Source of the DNA: Eubacteriales bacterium
GTDB lineage: Bacteria > Bacillota > Clostridia > Lachnospirales > Lachnospiraceae
Assembly (NCBI GenBank): GCA_030524175.1
Contig: JAUNHC010000001.1
Span: 1-64,000, forward strand
Direction of reading: 5' to 3'
DNA length: 64,000 nt
Shown here: positions 18,224-27,336 of the stretch, one piece after another
Layout: every line of letters starts with the position of its first letter
Position numbering within the stretch: the stretch's first letter is position 1
Translations under genes and position numbers: made by a program
Notes under the pieces: generated by a model
Database searches by the model: none
Told to the model about the DNA's origin: nothing
What the model saw: the letters and a program-made list of their open reading frames with translations, nothing else

Positions 18224-19501
18224 TCAGGGCAGTTTCACCAGGTTTCGTTCCGTCATTTTCTGAAGGGACATGAGAACTCCAAGCTTTGCATGTTCCCAGG
18301 TCAGACCTCCCTGAAAATATACAGCATAAGGAGGTTTCATAGGCCCGTCTGCGGACAATTCAATGGAGGAACCCTGTACAAAAGCACCTGCAGCCATGAT
18401 CACCTGGCTGTCGTAACCCGGCATATCCCAAGGCTCCGGGTCCACATAGCTGTCCACAGGCGCTGCGGCCTGGATACCTTTACAAAAGGCGATCACGCCC
18501 TCCGGAGTACCAAGGGTCACTGCCTGGATAATGTCCTGGCGGGGTTCCGTGGAATCAGGGATTACGGGAAAGCCCAGCCGTTCATATACATTAGCTGCAA
18601 AAACAGCTCCTTTTAATGCTCCCTTTGTCACCATGGGAGCCAAGAAAAATCCCTGATAGAATGACAGATTCACGCCCAGGGAAGCGCCTACTTCCATGCC
18701 AAGCCCCGGACAGGTCATACGGTAGGATGCATTTTCCACACATTCTTTTGTACCTGCAATATATCCGCCGATGGGGGCAAGACCGCCACCGGGATTTTTG
18801 ATCAGGGAACCTACCATCATGTCTGCACCCACATCACTTGGTTCTATTGTGTCTACAAACTCTCCGTAGCAGTTGTCTACCATACATATTACATCCGGCT
18901 TTATCTTTTTCACAAATGCGATGAGTTCTCCGATCTGCTTCACAGAGAAAGAAGGACGTGTCTGGTACCCCTTGGAACGCTGGATGGCGACAAGACGGGT
19001 TTTTTTGTTAACAGCTTTTTTAATATTTTCATAATCAAAGGTTCCGTCAGAAAGAAGATCCACCTGACGGTAGGTAATCCCGTATTCTGCCAATGACCCC
19101 TTGGAAGGACGGATTCCTATGACTTCCTCCAGGGTGTCATAGGGCTTGCCTGCCGGGGCAAGAAGCTCATCTCCCGGACGGAGATTGCCGAAAAGTGCAA
19201 TGGCCAATGCATGCGTGCCGCACGCGATCTGAGGACGGACGAGACAGGCTTCCGTATGAAAAGTATCTGCATAAACCTTTTCCAAGGTGTCACGTCCATG
19301 ATCACTGTAACCGTAACCCGTGGAGGAATGGAAACATTCCTCGCTGACTTTGTTCTTCTGCATGGCAAGAAGAACTTTCATCTGATTATATTCAGCAATT
19401 TTGTCAAACTCCTCAAACCGGTCCTTTAATGTAGCTTCTATATTTTTACCGAATTCATAGACCTGGGAAGAAATGCCCAGCTGTTCGTATAATTCTCTCA
19501 T
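18224..19501 (-). CDS. Methionine gamma-lyase family PLP protein (YnbB type)
   Basis: A 425-residue fold-type I PLP enzyme of the family once labelled aluminium resistance protein. Motifs include the PLP-phosphate region RPQIACGTHALAIALFG near residue 90, the Asp-containing VICMVDNCYGEFVD, and the expected Schiff-base lysine in SLIKNPGGGLAPIGGYIAG. Sequence relatives act on sulfur amino acids, but the physiological substrate is not known. AAGGAG precedes the ATG. It lies between miaA and the flavoproteins, an arrangement also found in other Firmicutes. Confidence 0.88.
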   Translation of the reverse strand: MRELYEQLGISSQVYEFGKNIEATLKDRFEEFDKIAEYNQMKVLLAMQKNKVSEECFHSSTGYGYSDHGRDTLEKVYADTFHTEACLVRPQIACGTHALAIALFGNLRPGDELLAPAGKPYDTLEEVIGIRPSKGSLAEYGITYRQVDLLSDGTFDYENIKKAVNKKTRLVAIQRSKGYQTRPSFSVKQIGELIAFVKKIKPDVICMVDNCYGEFVDTIEPSDVGADMMVGSLIKNPGGGLAPIGGYIAGTKECVENASYRMTCPGLGMEVGASLGVNLSFYQGFFLAPMVTKGALKGAVFAANVYERLGFPVIPDSTEPRQDIIQAVTLGTPEGVIAFCKGIQAAAPVDSYVDPEPWDMPGYDSQVIMAAGAFVQGSSIELSADGPMKPPYAVYFQGGLTWEHAKLGVLMSLQKMTERNLVKLP

Positions 19502-19523
19502 GACTGCTCCTTTATTTTTTTAC

Positions 19524-20486
19524 TTATTCTGCATTTTGCTGTGGTAAGATCCCCTTTACACGGCATACAGAAAGCATGTATTCTAATATTTTTTCATCAT
19601 TATAGGCAAATCTGTCCTTGTCCACCCAGGTCACTTCACCCTCACGGCGGAACCAGGTTAACTGACGTTTGGCAAAATGTCTGGTGTCTCTTTTCAGGAT
19701 GCGGACAGCCTCTTCCAGTGAATACTCACCCTCCAAATAAGCAAGGATCTCCTTATACCCCAGACCCTGCATGGAAACCATACTGCGGTGATATCCCATA
19801 TCCTTTAAGCGGACCACCTCTTCCACAAGACCTCGTGCCAGCATCTCGTCAACACGCTGGTCAATGCGCTCATAAAGAAGCTCCCTGGGGGCATTGAGAA
19901 CAAAATATGCCAGATTGTAAGGGCTTTTCCGTTCCTTCTGTGTCTCATTGTGGCTGGAGATGGGAACGCCATTTTGATGATAGAACTCCAGAGCACGGAT
20001 GACCCGCTTCACATTATTGGCATGTATCTCATCTGCACTTTTGGGATCTGCTTCCCGGAGCATATTATGGAGATACTCACTGCCCCTTTCCGCTGCCAGA
20101 ACCTCCAGCTCCTGCCGGTACCCATCTTCTTTGACTGCTTCGGTAAAATCAATATCCCGGGTCACCGCCTGGATATAGAAGCCTGTACCGCCCACCAGAA
20201 TGGGAATCCTGCCGCCGGCATATATCTTATCCATAGCTTCCTTGGCCATTTGCTGAAAACGTACAATATGAAATTCTTCATCAGGGCGCAGCACATCTAC
20301 AAGGTGATGAGGGATCCCCTTCATCTCTTCGGGCATTATTTTTGCGGAGCCGATATCCATGTATTTATATACCTGCATGGAATCCGCAGAAATGATTTCA
20401 CCGCCCAGCGCCTCTGCAAGGGAAATGGAAAGTTTCGTCTTTCCTACAGCAGTAGGCCCGGTGAGGACGATCAATGGTTTTTTCAT
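19524..20486 (-). CDS. miaA: tRNA dimethylallyltransferase MiaA
   Basis: A 320-residue enzyme adding a dimethylallyl group to A37 of tRNAs that read UNN codons. The P-loop LTGPTAVGKTKLS is at the N-terminus, followed by GGEIISADSMQVYKYMDIGSAK, the tRNA/substrate loop, and the C-terminal LKRDTRHFAKRQLTWFRR. The ATG at 20486 has AGGAG four bases upstream and overlaps the end region of mutL (mutL stop at 20495). Longer upstream frames would run into mutL. Co-transcription with mutS and mutL is a common arrangement. Confidence 0.94.
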   Translation of the reverse strand: MKKPLIVLTGPTAVGKTKLSISLAEALGGEIISADSMQVYKYMDIGSAKIMPEEMKGIPHHLVDVLRPDEEFHIVRFQQMAKEAMDKIYAGGRIPILVGGTGFYIQAVTRDIDFTEAVKEDGYRQELEVLAAERGSEYLHNMLREADPKSADEIHANNVKRVIRALEFYHQNGVPISSHNETQKERKSPYNLAYFVLNAPRELLYERIDQRVDEMLARGLVEEVVRLKDMGYHRSMVSMQGLGYKEILAYLEGEYSLEEAVRILKRDTRHFAKRQLTWFRREGEVTWVDKDRFAYNDEKILEYMLSVCRVKGILPQQNAE

Positions 20487-20494
20487 AGCTTCTC

Positions 20495-22574
20495 CTATAC
20501 AATACGTTTGAATTTCTTTTCCAGCTCTGCTCTTGTCATGGAAATGATGGTAGGCCGGCCATGAGGGCAATGATATGGGTTCTCCAGGGTCAAAAGCTCA
20601 TCAATGAGTTTGTCTGCCTCAAGGGCGGACATCTGATGATTTCCTTTTACTGCGGCCTTGCAGGCCATGGTGGCCAGCCTGGAGGTGAAAAGATTCAAAG
20701 CATCCTTCTCTCCTTCTGCTGCCAGATGATCCAGCATTTCAAGAAACAGCTCCTCTTTTGCCGGTCCGTAAAGATTGGATGGAACTGCACTGATGCAATA
20801 TTCCTTACCCCCGAAATTTTCTATGTCGAAACCAAATTCACTGAAATACTCCTGATTTGCCTTCAGCAAAGCCTCCTCCTGGAGATTCAAGGTTACGATC
20901 AGCGGCGGACTTATAAACTGGGAGTCTATGGTCTGTTCTTTGAACTGTTTTACCAGACGCTCATAATAGACCTTTTCATGAGCTGCATGTTGGTCAATAA
21001 TATAGAAATTATCCCCGAACTGTACCAGCCAGTAGGTGTCAAAAATCTGCCCTATCAGCTTGTGGCGGATACGGGACTGGGGAGACAGAAGCTTTTCCTG
21101 GAAAAGCTCAAGCTGTTCCGGCACCTCCGGCTTCTCACCGGGGGCAGGGGCAGCACTGTTTCGTCCGCAGGCATCACTTTTTTGTTCGGATTCAGCCTTT
21201 TCATGGATTGGTTCGGATTTAGCCTCTTCATGGTACAGGAGGTTCCGGGCTTGATACAGGTGCAGCAGTTTCCGGACTTGACGCAGTAGTAAAAGTCTTC
21301 TGCTTAGATACAGACGTTGTAACGTCTGCCGCCTCTTCCCGGCGAAGAGTGCCTGCGAACAACTTCTCTTCGTCCCTGGTAAATGTGCCGGAAAGATAGG
21401 AACTATCCTCCCGTATGGTATCCGGCTGAGCTTGTCTGCTGTACTGCCGCTGTGGATTCTGCTGCAGCTGCTCACGGCGTTTCACCTCAAAAGGTTCGGG
21501 GACAGCCCCCGGGCGCAGAATATTCCTGGAATTGTCCGGCTCGTCTTTTCCTACAGAAACCTGTGGTATCATCTCCCTTTTTGTCAGTGCCCGGCGCACT
21601 GTATCATATACGCCGTCATATACCTCCGGTCCCCGGGCAAAACGTACCTCCATTTTTGTAGGATGGACGTTGACATCAAGGTCATTGCCCTCCATCTCAA
21701 TGTGCAGGGAGACAAAGGGGAATTTGTGCTGCATAAGAAAACCTTTATAAGCATCTTCTATGGCCTTGGTGATAATTTTGTTTTTCACATAACGTCCATT
21801 GACATAATAATTTTCAAAGGTACGGTTTCCTCTGGAAATCTCAGGTTTTCCCACAAAACCTTCTATTTTCATAAAATCATTTTCATAAGAAACCTCCAGA
21901 AGAGATTTGGTAATATCCCTGCCGTAAATATTATAGATGACATCCTTTACACTGTAATTGCCTGAGGTGTGAAGCTTCACCTGCTTGTTCTGGATATATT
22001 TGAATGATATTTCAGGATGGGAAAGAGCCAGCTGCTCCATCAGTGCACTGATGTAATTCCCCTCTGTCATATCTGATTTCAGGAATTTACTTCTTACCGG
22101 AGTATTGTAAAAGAGATTCTTCACAAGAAAAGTGGTGCCCTCAGGCGCTCCCATTTCCTCCAGAGACTGCTCCTTTCCCCCTTCAATGACATAACGCACT
22201 CCGCATATAGCAGAAGGGGTCTTGGTTATCAGCTCCACCTGAGCCACTGCGGCAATACTGGACAAAGCTTCCCCGCGGAATCCAAGAGAAGCAATATGCT
22301 GCAGATCCTCTACCTTCTCAATTTTACTGGTAGCATGGCGCAGAAAAGCCAGAGGCACCTGCTCTGCCTCCATGCCTCCCCCATTGTCAGTGATCCTGAT
22401 CAACTTTTTCCCGCCGTCACTGATCTCTACGGTCACAGCTGTGGCTCCTGCGTCAATGGCATTTTCCACAAGCTCCTTCACAACGGAAGACGGCCGTTCC
22501 ACCACCTCTCCGGCTGCGATCTTATCTATGGTATGCTGGTCTAAAACTGCAATTTTTTTCAAATTTCTCACCAT
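20495..22574 (-). pseudogene. mutL: mutL, interrupted by a +1 frameshift
   Basis: DNA mismatch-repair ATPase/endonuclease, present in two frames. The 5' part (22574 to a TGA at 21228-21230, 448 residues) contains the GHKL ATPase domain (IAAGEVVERPSSVVKELVENAIDAG, NGGGM, GFRGEALSSIAAV) and part of the linker. The 3' part continues one base out of phase and carries the dimerisation/endonuclease domain (GQIFDTYWLVQFGDNFYIIDQHAAHEKVYYE, CPHGRPTIISM). Removing one base near 21230-21245 gives about 690 residues, the normal length. The break falls in the variable linker, at the edge of a 27-bp tandem duplication. It may be a real loss of function, a slippage-prone switch, or an assembly error. The start overlaps the mutS stop by 7 bp. 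Confidence 0.85.
21180..21233 (-). repeat. 27-bp imperfect tandem repeat in the mutL linker
   Basis: Two adjacent 27-bp units, each beginning CCATGAA(A/G)AGGCT on the minus strand, encode HEEAKSEPI and HEKAESEQK in the frame of the MutL C-terminal part. The first unit overlaps the TGA that ends the N-terminal frame. Because 27 is a multiple of three, the duplication itself does not shift the frame, but it marks an unstable site. Confidence 0.75.
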
Positions 22575-25327
22575 CGGTTCTTAATCTTACTCTGAAGGTT
22601 ATAAAGAATGTTCATAGCCTCCATAGGTGTCAGGTTGCTCATATCCAGTGACTTGATCTCCTCCACAATGTCATTGTCCTGAACTGTGTCAAACAAAGAC
22701 ATCTGAGCCATATCCACCTGGTCATATACGATCTTCTGTTTTTTCTTTGGCGCTGTCAAATCTTTGACCGCCGCAGTAATATCTGCATCACTCAGCTCAT
22801 CCACCAGCTCCTTGGCGCGCTCAATGACGGAATCGGGAACACCGGCCAGCTTGGCAACCTGGATGCCGTAGCTTTTGTCAGCTCCGCCCTTTACGATCTT
22901 ACGCAGAAAAACAATATCGTCCCCTTTTTCTTTTACAGCGATACAGTAATTATTTACACCTGGGATTTTTCCTTCCAGCTCTGTGAGCTCGTGGTAATGA
23001 GTGGCAAAAAGTGTTTTGGCTCCGCAAAGCTTCGTGTTGCTGATATGTTCAATGACTGCCCATGCAATGGAAAGGCCGTCAAAGGTGCTGGTACCTCTGC
23101 CGATCTCGTCCAGGATCAAAAGACTCCTGGAGGTAGCATTTCGCAGAATGTTGGCAACCTCAGTCATTTCCACCATAAAGGTACTCTGGCCGCTTGCCAG
23201 GTCATCGGAAGCCCCCACACGGGTGAAAATCCTGTCTACAATACCAATCTCAGCCTTTTCTGCCGGGACAAAGCATCCGATCTGTGCCATAAGCACGATC
23301 AATGCGGTCTGGCGCATATAGGTGGATTTACCTGCCATATTAGGACCGGTGATGATAGAAACACGCTTTTTCTGATTGTCCAGATAGGTGTCGTTAGCGA
23401 TAAACATATCATTTTCTATCATTTTTTCCACTACCGGATGACGGCCGTTTTTAATATCGATCAGTCCGTTGGTATTGATTTTTGGCCGCACATAATTGTT
23501 GCGCTGGGCCACAAGTGACAGAGAAGTAAAAACATCCAGTGCAGCAACTGCTTTGGCTGTTTTCTGGATACGCAGCACCTCAGCGCCTACTGTATCACGA
23601 ACATTGGAAAACAGTTCATATTCCAGGGCATAGAGTTTGTCCTCTGCACCCAGGATCAAATCCTCCAGCTCCTTCAGCTCCTGTGTGATATATCGTTCTG
23701 CATTGGTCAGTGTCTGTTTCCTCACATAATTGTCCGGTACCTGGTCCCGGAAAGTATTTGTGATCTCAAGGGAATAGCCAAATACCCGGTTGAACTTGAT
23801 TTTCAGAGATTTGATGCCTGTGCGCTCTTTCTCCCGGGCTTCAAGCTCTGCCAGCCACTTCTTTCCGTCAGTTCGGGAACGGCGGAATTTATCAACGTCT
23901 TCATTGTAGCCTTCCCGGATGATCCCTCCATCCTTCTGGGCTAAAGGCGGTTCTTCCACAATGGAACGTTTGATCAGATCTGTCACATCCTCCAGGGCAT
24001 CCATATCCTCATTGAGCTGGTTGAGGATAGGAGAATGAAATTCACTGAGGATCTGCTTTATATAAGGAAGCATTGCCAGTGAAGAGGCAAAAGATACCAT
24101 ATCTCTTGGATTTGCTGACTGATAACTGATACGGCTGATGAGACGTTCCAGATCGTAAACCGGATTCAGATACTCTCTGATTTCATCACGAAGCATGGGC
24201 TTCTGGTTCAGCTCTTCCACTGCTTCCAGCCTTCGTTCGATTTCCTCAGCGTCGATAAGCGGCTGCTCTACATAAGAACGCAGAGTTCTGGCACCCATAG
24301 CAGTTTTCGTCTTGTCCAAAACCCACAGCAGGGAACCCCTTTTCTGCTTCTCTCTCAAAGTTTCCACCAACTCAAGGTTTCTGCGGCTGGAACTGTCGAT
24401 GAGCATAAAAGTATCAGCAGAATAAGGACGTATTGTAGTCATGTGAGAAAGGGCTGTTTTCTGTGTCTCTTTCAGGTATATAAATAAAGCTCCGGCGGAA
24501 ATGATACCGGTGTCATAATCATTGATCCCAAGGCCCTCAAGACCGTTTACATGAAAATGATCCTTCAATGTACGGCGGCAGGTATCATCGTCAAAGTACC
24601 AGGGATCCATGGGGAAAACACAGATTCCCAGACGGTTCTTCAAATCGTCAGTATCAATGCTGCTCATCATAAATGCTTCGTTGCAGATGATTTCTGCGGG
24701 CACAAATTTATTGATCTCATCCATCAGCTTCTGAGGTTTGTCAACCTCAGTGAGAAAGCAGTCACCTGTTGTAATGTCCGCAATGGCACAGCCAAACCGG
24801 TCCTCTGTGAATACAATGGACATAAGGTAATTATTCTTTGTCTCGTCAAGAGACAAGGTGTCAAAGGTAGTGCCCGGTGTTACGATCCGCACAACCTCTC
24901 GTTTTACAAGCCCTTTCGCCTGTTTGGGATCCTCCACCTGCTCACAGATTGCAACCTTATGCCCTCTCTCTATAAGCCTTTTAATATAAGTTTCAGAGGC
25001 GTGATATGGGATACCGCACATGGGCGCCCGTTCCTCCAGCCCGCAGTCTTTACCTGTAAGTGTGATCTCCAATTCCTTGGTGACAGTCAGTGCGTCATCA
25101 AAAAACATTTCATAGAAATCCCCCAGACGGTAAAAGAGGATACAGTCCTTGTATTGTTCTTTGGTTTTTACGTATTCCTGCATCATTGGTGACAATTTAT
25201 TAATATCTATGGCAAAACCGCTTTGCGTGCGGCTTTCGCGCTTTATGCCATCAGGTTTGACGCTCTTTTGGCGCTGCTTTTGTGGTAAAAGTTTCTCTTT
25301 TATCATGTCCTGCGATTTTTTCTCCAT
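22568..25327 (-). CDS. mutS: DNA mismatch repair protein MutS
   Basis: A protein of about 919 residues that recognises mismatches. The mismatch-binding wedge is visible as LGDFYEMF, then the connector, clamp and lever domains, and a C-terminal ABC-type ATPase with GPNMAGKSTYMRQTA, the DE box LILDEIGRGTSTFDG and ATHYHEL. The start is uncertain: the ATG at 25327 has a GGAT site upstream and is preferred. An ATG at 25381 lacks one, and the conserved region begins only at MMQEYVKTK, about 47 residues in, leaving a basic N-terminal extension. It is the first gene of the operon, with a good promoter at 25468-25496. Confidence 0.93.
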   Translation of the reverse strand: MEKKSQDMIKEKLLPQKQRQKSVKPDGIKRESRTQSGFAIDINKLSPMMQEYVKTKEQYKDCILFYRLGDFYEMFFDDALTVTKELEITLTGKDCGLEERAPMCGIPYHASETYIKRLIERGHKVAICEQVEDPKQAKGLVKREVVRIVTPGTTFDTLSLDETKNNYLMSIVFTEDRFGCAIADITTGDCFLTEVDKPQKLMDEINKFVPAEIICNEAFMMSSIDTDDLKNRLGICVFPMDPWYFDDDTCRRTLKDHFHVNGLEGLGINDYDTGIISAGALFIYLKETQKTALSHMTTIRPYSADTFMLIDSSSRRNLELVETLREKQKRGSLLWVLDKTKTAMGARTLRSYVEQPLIDAEEIERRLEAVEELNQKPMLRDEIREYLNPVYDLERLISRISYQSANPRDMVSFASSLAMLPYIKQILSEFHSPILNQLNEDMDALEDVTDLIKRSIVEEPPLAQKDGGIIREGYNEDVDKFRRSRTDGKKWLAELEAREKERTGIKSLKIKFNRVFGYSLEITNTFRDQVPDNYVRKQTLTNAERYITQELKELEDLILGAEDKLYALEYELFSNVRDTVGAEVLRIQKTAKAVAALDVFTSLSLVAQRNNYVRPKINTNGLIDIKNGRHPVVEKMIENDMFIANDTYLDNQKKRVSIITGPNMAGKSTYMRQTALIVLMAQIGCFVPAEKAEIGIVDRIFTRVGASDDLASGQSTFMVEMTEVANILRNATSRSLLILDEIGRGTSTFDGLSIAWAVIEHISNTKLCGAKTLFATHYHELTELEGKIPGVNNYCIAVKEKGDDIVFLRKIVKGGADKSYGIQVAKLAGVPDSVIERAKELVDELSDADITAAVKDLTAPKKKQKIVYDQVDMAQMSLFDTVQDNDIVEEIKSLDMSNLTPMEAMNILYNLQSKIKNRW

Positions 25328-25467
25328 ATTTATCCTATGTATTTTCTCCCTTGTATTTATGCCTTCATTTTCTATATTCATCTTATATATGATTTCATCC
25401 CGGCATGAGCATTTCGTTCCGTCAAACCCATATATTCCAGGATAAGGCGCAAAATAATACGCCTATC

Positions 25468-25496
25468 ATAATATCATTATTTAAAAATATTTTCAA
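25468..25496 (-). promoter_or_regulatory. Promoter of the mutS operon
   Basis: On the minus strand, TTGAAA (25491-25496) and TATTAT (25468-25473) are separated by exactly 17 bp, a near-consensus sigma-A promoter about 140 bp before mutS. The rest of the interval 25328-25612 shows no gene, and I see no clear terminator for the chemoreceptor gene converging from the other side of it. Confidence 0.7.
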
Positions 25497-25612
25497 CGTT
25501 TACTTTGGCTGTGAAATATCGTTGGATTTTATGAATTTTTGTTAACTGATTTTTAAAATGATAAGGTTAGGAGAAGCCATGGAGAAAAATTCCGGTTGTA
25601 CAGTTTGAAGTG

Positions 25613-27298
25613 TCAATGCGCCGATATGCCTGTGTGCAGCTTAAAACGGCTTACACTATTTTTTAATAACTTAGACTGTCCGTAGAGTTCCTCAGATGCA
25701 GCGGCTGATTCCTCTGCAGTGGCGGAGTTAGTCTGTACCACATCGGAAATCTGGTCTATGCCTGTGGATACCATCTCCGTAGCTGCTGCCTGCTTTCTGG
25801 ATGCCTCAGCAATCTGGTTTATTTTAGATATCATTTCATCGGTATCATTAACGATATTCATTAACGAAGCCGCTGTTTTTTCCATTAATCTTCTTCCGCT
25901 GTCAACAGCAGTAAGGGACTGTTTGATCAGCTCCTCTGTGCTCTTGGAAGATTCTGATGACTTACTGGCCAGATTACGTATTTCCTGGGCCACAACAGAA
26001 AATCCTCTGCCTGTTTCCCCTGCCCGGCTTGCCTCCACGGCTGCATTAAGGGCCAGGATATTTGTCTGGAATGCAATATCATCGATCATTTTGATGATGC
26101 TTCTGATTTGTGTGGCGCATATACTGATCTCATCCATTGCAGTCTTCATTTCCTGCATTTGTCCATTACAGATAAGAAGATTTGCAGCCATTTCACCTGC
26201 CGCTGCTTTTACTAATTGAGAGTTCTCTGCATTTTCACTTACCTGCTGTGATATTTCTGACATTGTTGCTGCCAATTCCTCGGCTGAGCTGGCTTGGGAA
26301 ATAACACCTTGGGAAAGTACCTGTGCACCACTGGCCACCTGGTCGGATCCGCTGGCAACTTGGTCGGAAAACATATTAATTTCTGACATTGTCTCATTTA
26401 GGGAATTAATCACAATAAGAAGCGCTTCCTGTACGGGCTGGAAATCTCCCTGGAATGTGTCATAGCCGGGGAGGTCCAGATTACCGTCTGCCAGTTGCTG
26501 CATGGCCTTAGAAATGGTATCCATGTAATAGGAAATTTTGTCCGACATTTCACGCATGCTGTTTGAAAGGATTCCCAATTCATCTTTTGAGATGTATTTA
26601 ATATCGGCTTTCAAATGACCCTGTGCCATTTGTTTGGACGCAGCCACCAGCTCCTTGATCGGTCTGGTAATGCTGCGGGCAATATAAATGCCAAAAAGGA
26701 TGCTCACAAGTACACTGGCGCACCCCAATAAAGACAACAGACCAATGAACTTCGTCTGCGCAGCACGCAGATTGACGATCAGTGCATCTGCTTTCTTGTC
26801 TGCAATGTCAATGAGTTCATCAAGTTCTGCCTGTGCCTTATGGATGGTGATAACATTGTTTGCTTCCATATAGGCAGCAGCCTCTTCTTTTTGATTCTGC
26901 ATTGCAAGTTCCAGGACATGCTGGCGCTGGGGCGCAAGTTCATCCAGTGCTGCCTGGAGCCTTTCCACAATTGCCGGATCTCCCAGAAAATCTTTCTGGA
27001 TAATAGGAATCTGCTCTTGAATTTTACTTGCGCTCACCTTTGTGTTATTCAGGGCTTGCTTTGCAATTTTCTGATCGGTACTGGAAATGGCCCGAAATAC
27101 AGATTTCTGCATTGCCTCAAAATTAGAATTTACGGTATTTGCAGCATTTAAGACTTTAAAGGGCCCCTTATAGAAGGCTTCTACTTTTGACCTTATGCTT
27201 ACTAAGTTTCCAACACTCACTACAATACAGATGATCAACAATACGAGAACAAATGCATAAGAGATAATAAGTTTCCTGCTGACTTTCAAATTCTTCAC
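25613..27298 (-). CDS. Methyl-accepting chemotaxis protein
   Basis: A 561-residue chemoreceptor: N-terminal membrane helix (about 6-30), a periplasmic-side four-helix bundle (VSVGNLVSIRSKVEAFYKG...), a second membrane helix near 190, a HAMP region and the signalling hairpin containing IAFQTNILALNAAVEASRAGETG, which binds CheA/CheW. It relays an external stimulus to flagellar or other motility control, though no che genes are in this window. The GTG at 27298 (VKNLKVSRKL) has AGGAGG ten bases upstream; the ATG nine codons earlier lacks a site and is rejected. It follows the GGDEF-EAL gene by 38 bp in one operon. Confidence 0.9.
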   Translation of the reverse strand: MKNLKVSRKLIISYAFVLVLLIICIVVSVGNLVSIRSKVEAFYKGPFKVLNAANTVNSNFEAMQKSVFRAISSTDQKIAKQALNNTKVSASKIQEQIPIIQKDFLGDPAIVERLQAALDELAPQRQHVLELAMQNQKEEAAAYMEANNVITIHKAQAELDELIDIADKKADALIVNLRAAQTKFIGLLSLLGCASVLVSILFGIYIARSITRPIKELVAASKQMAQGHLKADIKYISKDELGILSNSMREMSDKISYYMDTISKAMQQLADGNLDLPGYDTFQGDFQPVQEALLIVINSLNETMSEINMFSDQVASGSDQVASGAQVLSQGVISQASSAEELAATMSEISQQVSENAENSQLVKAAAGEMAANLLICNGQMQEMKTAMDEISICATQIRSIIKMIDDIAFQTNILALNAAVEASRAGETGRGFSVVAQEIRNLASKSSESSKSTEELIKQSLTAVDSGRRLMEKTAASLMNIVNDTDEMISKINQIAEASRKQAAATEMVSTGIDQISDVVQTNSATAEESAAASEELYGQSKLLKNSVSRFKLHTGISAH

Positions 27299-27336
27299 AG
27301 ATGTTTTTCCTCCTGTTAGTGGCATAGTTTGTTTTG

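Noticed and set aside
21220-21245. Programmed +1 frameshifting in mutL at CCA TGA
   Set aside because: There is no upstream Shine-Dalgarno-like stimulator and the tRNA would not re-pair well after slipping, unlike the prfB site. A mutation or sequence error is simpler.
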